Shown: piece after piece, positions 61,424-64,000 of the stretch | Numbering within the stretch: the stretch's first letter is position 1 | Layout: the number at the start of each line of letters is the position of its first letter | Assembly: GCA_021464245.1 (NCBI GenBank) | Contig: JADCRB010000069.1 | Location: 3,734,395-3,798,394, forward strand | DNA from: Carallia brachiata | Lineage: Eukaryota > Streptophyta > Magnoliopsida > Malpighiales > Rhizophoraceae | DNA: 64,000 nucleotides | Direction: 5' to 3' | Position numbers and translations under genes: made by a program | The notes under the pieces: model-generated | What the model saw: only the letters and a program-made list of their open reading frames with translations | The model's database searches: none | What the model was told of the DNA's origin: nothing

Positions 61424-62418
61424 AAAAAAAAAAAACAAAAAGAGTAGATTCATGTGTAATGGGCCCAAACCACCCCGCCCATTTCGTAGAGCCACCCAGA
61501 TAATGATTGCATTGTCTAATAAACTAAGCTCAGGAGCCTTTCGTGCAAACAAACGTTCCTTCATTAGCATAGTGGGCTCAAAAGAATCATCTAGTTTTTC
61601 TTAAAATGACTTGTTGGCCCACATGCCACAGCTTGTGAGGTGTTCTAAACATTTTACAGGCCCGGTCCTTGAAAAATTGGAACATCGGCCCATGTTAGAT
61701 GCCTCTGGGTGATCCAGAATTGCGAGGAATTGCTGCAAATTGGGCTGTTGGGCAGAGCTGGGGTTCTTATATTCTTGTTCTTCCACTTTCTGGTGTTTTA
61801 GAGCTGCTCGTAACTGCATTGTTTTGTAATTGTTTGGTTAACTTTAGTCCTGTGCCCCTTCTTTGATAAATAAAAAAAAAAAAAAAAAGCTCGTAACTCA
61901 ACTTGCTGAATTGAGTGGTTAAATGTCTCGAGTGTTGTATGAGGACGATTTATAACAAGACAAATTCTTATATTCGAATTTTCAAACGGTCAAATTCTTT
62001 TAAACTAACGACAGCTTCAGTATTGCAAATAAGGAATAGTTTCACGTGCAATAGCACGTAAAAGCCAAAAAAAAAAAAAACAGAGCTGCTGCATAGTGAT
62101 CACGTTGGGGTAAGATGGCCCCGTGGTGCTGTGTTGCAGTTTGGTTTTCAGATAGCTGGCCCTGTGCCTTCATTGTGACAAAAAACAAAAGAAAGAAAAA
62201 AGCCTCTGTGTGCACCTAATTAACGGTAAAGATGAGGCATGAGAATTATATTCACTACACCACACGTCTTACCATCCTACTTCCACAGAACCATGTCTTA
62301 CCACTTCATCTAGCCCTTCTCTTGAGTCTCATTTATTATATGTAGTGTTTTAAGATTAATAAAATTGAGTTCAAAATAATTAGTTAACAGTCATATTAGA
62401 GCTGAATCAGCTCTAATC

Positions 62419-64000
62419 TTAACATTTATATCTGTACCACTTAGCACATACAAGAAAGTATGCAAAGTTCAGAATCCCCAACCCAGCAATCATGAAATAA
62501 AAGTAATCCAACCTCCCCTTGTTAAGATCCTCAGCTAACCAATCTCCAGTTTTGGTTCTTAGAGTGGTTTCATGAACCAAAGTGACAAGGAAGCCACTGA
62601 GGTAACTGGCCAGTGCATAAGCAACAAAGAAGAATGACTGAGCAATACTCCTCATGTTTTCCGGGAACTGCTTGTAAAAGAACTCAACCTGTGCAACGTA
62701 ACTGAATCCCTCAGATAGTCCGGCAATTGCAAGTTGAGGCACTAGCCACATACCAGACATTGATGAGATGGTGCCACCTTTGGGTGCAATTCCTAGTGTT
62801 GGCCTATTCAAAGCAAGCTGTCTCCTGCGTTCCTCGACTAACCCAGAAACGAGCATGCAGAGAATTGAAAGGATCATTCCTACCCCAATTCTTTGGAGAA
62901 GTGTGATTCCACCAACTTTGCCAGTTATTCTTTCAAGATATGGGACCACGATTCGGTCGTAGATAGGAATCCAAATGGTGAGGGTTATCATAATGAAGAT
63001 TGTATATGTTGCTGCAGGCACCTGGAAGTTTGAAGTGCCTAGATGTCTGTCTGATTGAAGAGCTTGTAAGACTGCATAAGTCTGTTGTTGGATTATTGGA
63101 ACAGAGCAGATTATGCAAGCGGCCCATATGGGAATTGTTCTCATTATACATTTTACTTCTTCAACTTGTTGGATGCTGCAAAGCTTCCAGGGGTTGGTAG
63201 CTAAACCATCCAAGTTGATTTCATCGTTGTCTGTGATGATTGCGGACTTGTCAAGGAACCTGCCAGGTTTCATGATCATTAAGTACAAATATAGATTGCT
63301 CATCATTCAGTGATTGGAAGTGAGGAAGTTTGTTCTCACTTGAATTGATCAGTATGAAGAAGCTTGGAATTGACAGATTTGGCAGGAAAATGGTTGAAAA
63401 GAGAAACATCAGGAATTTCTGGCAGCTCCAGCCGTCGCTTCTTTATTGCAGCAACCAGCACTTGTGCCACGCCAGTTAAGGGGCTCCCTTGAGGCTTCAC
63501 TATAACATAAATTCTTGTTCCCAAAAAGAATAATGCACATGAAATGAACATTAGAAATGCGGGGATCGCCAGCCCGATGGCCCAGCTAACATCAGATTGC
63601 ACATAGACAATACCAGTTGTGGTTACCATGACCGAAAATGTGTAGGTGAAAAAGTACCAATTGAAGAAGCTAGTGATACCCCTCTTTCCAGATTCGGTAT
63701 TGGGATTGAATTGGTCAGCTCCAAAAGCCAGGTTGCAAGGCCTGATGCCAGCAGCTCCAATTACTAAGAAAACAAATGCACTTATCAGGAAAACTAGCTG
63801 CCCTGCTGTTGGACTAATGCACATGCTGGTTTCATTTGCTGCACATTTTGGAGGGTGTAGGCTGGAGATTGCTGCTGTTAGCGTTAATATTGTCATCCCC
63901 TGACAGCAAAGCAATAAGAATCAAATACCAGCAAAAGAAGGTAACATTCTAATCATCAACAGGATTAATGTAAAAGAGAATTGTACCAAGAAGGAGGCTA
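62419..64000 (-). CDS. NPF2 / NAXT-type NRT1/PTR family transporter E, 5' end outside window
   Basis: Second intact copy of the transporter at 27576-29674. Visible exons are 64000-63987 (last 14 nt of exon 2), 63899-63340 (560 nt) and 63259-62419 (841 nt); lengths and phases are identical to gene B. The exon 3 donor is AA-GTGAGA rather than AG-GTGAGA, changing the split codon from Arg to Lys but keeping the splice site. [34 protein letters not shown] and [16 protein letters not shown] are all conserved. By hand count, 8 differences in exon 4 and 18 in exon 3 from gene B, mostly conservative; the loop SICIRPTAG to SMCISPTAG and the LPEIS to LPEIP loop vary most. No inactivating change. Exon 1 and nearly all of exon 2 lie beyond base 64000. 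Confidence 0.93.

Larger units (their letters stand above)
57838..62418. repeat. 3' flank of NPF gene E, second copy of the segmental duplication
   Basis: Collinear with 24831-27575, diverged, and interrupted by an insertion of about 230 bp at 58178-58404 and a foldback element at 60313-61423. A third interval, 58990-59400, is poorly matched and holds a short local repeat, 'agatggtgtgtaacggtagga', at 59189 and 59329. No coding sequence. Confidence 0.8.

Noticed and set aside
1..64000. CRISPR arrays, operons, ribosome binding sites, tRNA and rRNA genes
   Set aside because: The sequence is plant nuclear DNA. No regularly spaced repeat array and no cloverleaf with A and B boxes was recognised by eye.

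Overview
The window is nuclear DNA of a dicot plant: AT-rich intergenic sequence, genes split by GT-AG introns, NRT1/PTR transporters, a plasma-membrane H+-ATPase, a GH28 polygalacturonase and typical plant transposons. The proteins look Citrus-like to me, but that is recognition from memory and was not tested. Only three genes look functional: a partial polygalacturonase at the left edge and two NPF2/NAXT-type transporters. Everything else is decayed gene copies, duplicated segments and mobile elements.

Layout: (1) 1-2148, minus strand: polygalacturonase, 3' end outside the window. (2) 4540-7047, minus: a CLP1 (polyribonucleotide 5'-hydroxyl-kinase) pseudogene. (3) 7310-21128, plus: 'unit 1' of a repeated block, made of a conserved core promoter, a TTC-rich leader, a long exon/intron-like body with internal duplications, and a decayed plasma-membrane H+-ATPase. 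A TRIM retrotransposon (11936-12511) is inserted in it. (4) 22370-24055, minus: NPF pseudogene. (5) 27576-29674, minus: intact four-exon NPF gene, 569 aa. (6) 33557-34618, minus: NPF pseudogene fused at a rearrangement breakpoint to a piece of the repeated block. (7) 35490-40010, plus: unit 2, with a second H+-ATPase pseudogene and a solo-LTR candidate. (8) 40373-41303: Harbinger-like MITE. (9) 42120-44250: plus-strand NPF fragments with a short exon-1 inverted repeat. (10) 45005-56340: units 3, 4 and 5, three more promoter-leader-body copies without ATPase exons. (11) 56399-57334: non-autonomous hAT element with an 8-bp target duplication. (12) 57838-64000: a second copy of the 24.8-29.7 kb segment, including a second NPF gene cut by the window edge, with a 1.1-kb foldback element inserted.

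The region has therefore grown by repeated segmental and tandem duplication of two neighbouring gene types, a minus-strand NPF transporter and a plus-strand ATPase-containing block, followed by deletion, frameshift and transposon insertion. Several insertions can be polarised because a duplicate copy without the insert is in the same window. The most unusual signal is the five-fold repeated core promoter, in which a perfect or near-perfect AGCCGTaACGGCT palindrome abuts TATAAAAT and is better kept than the genes downstream.
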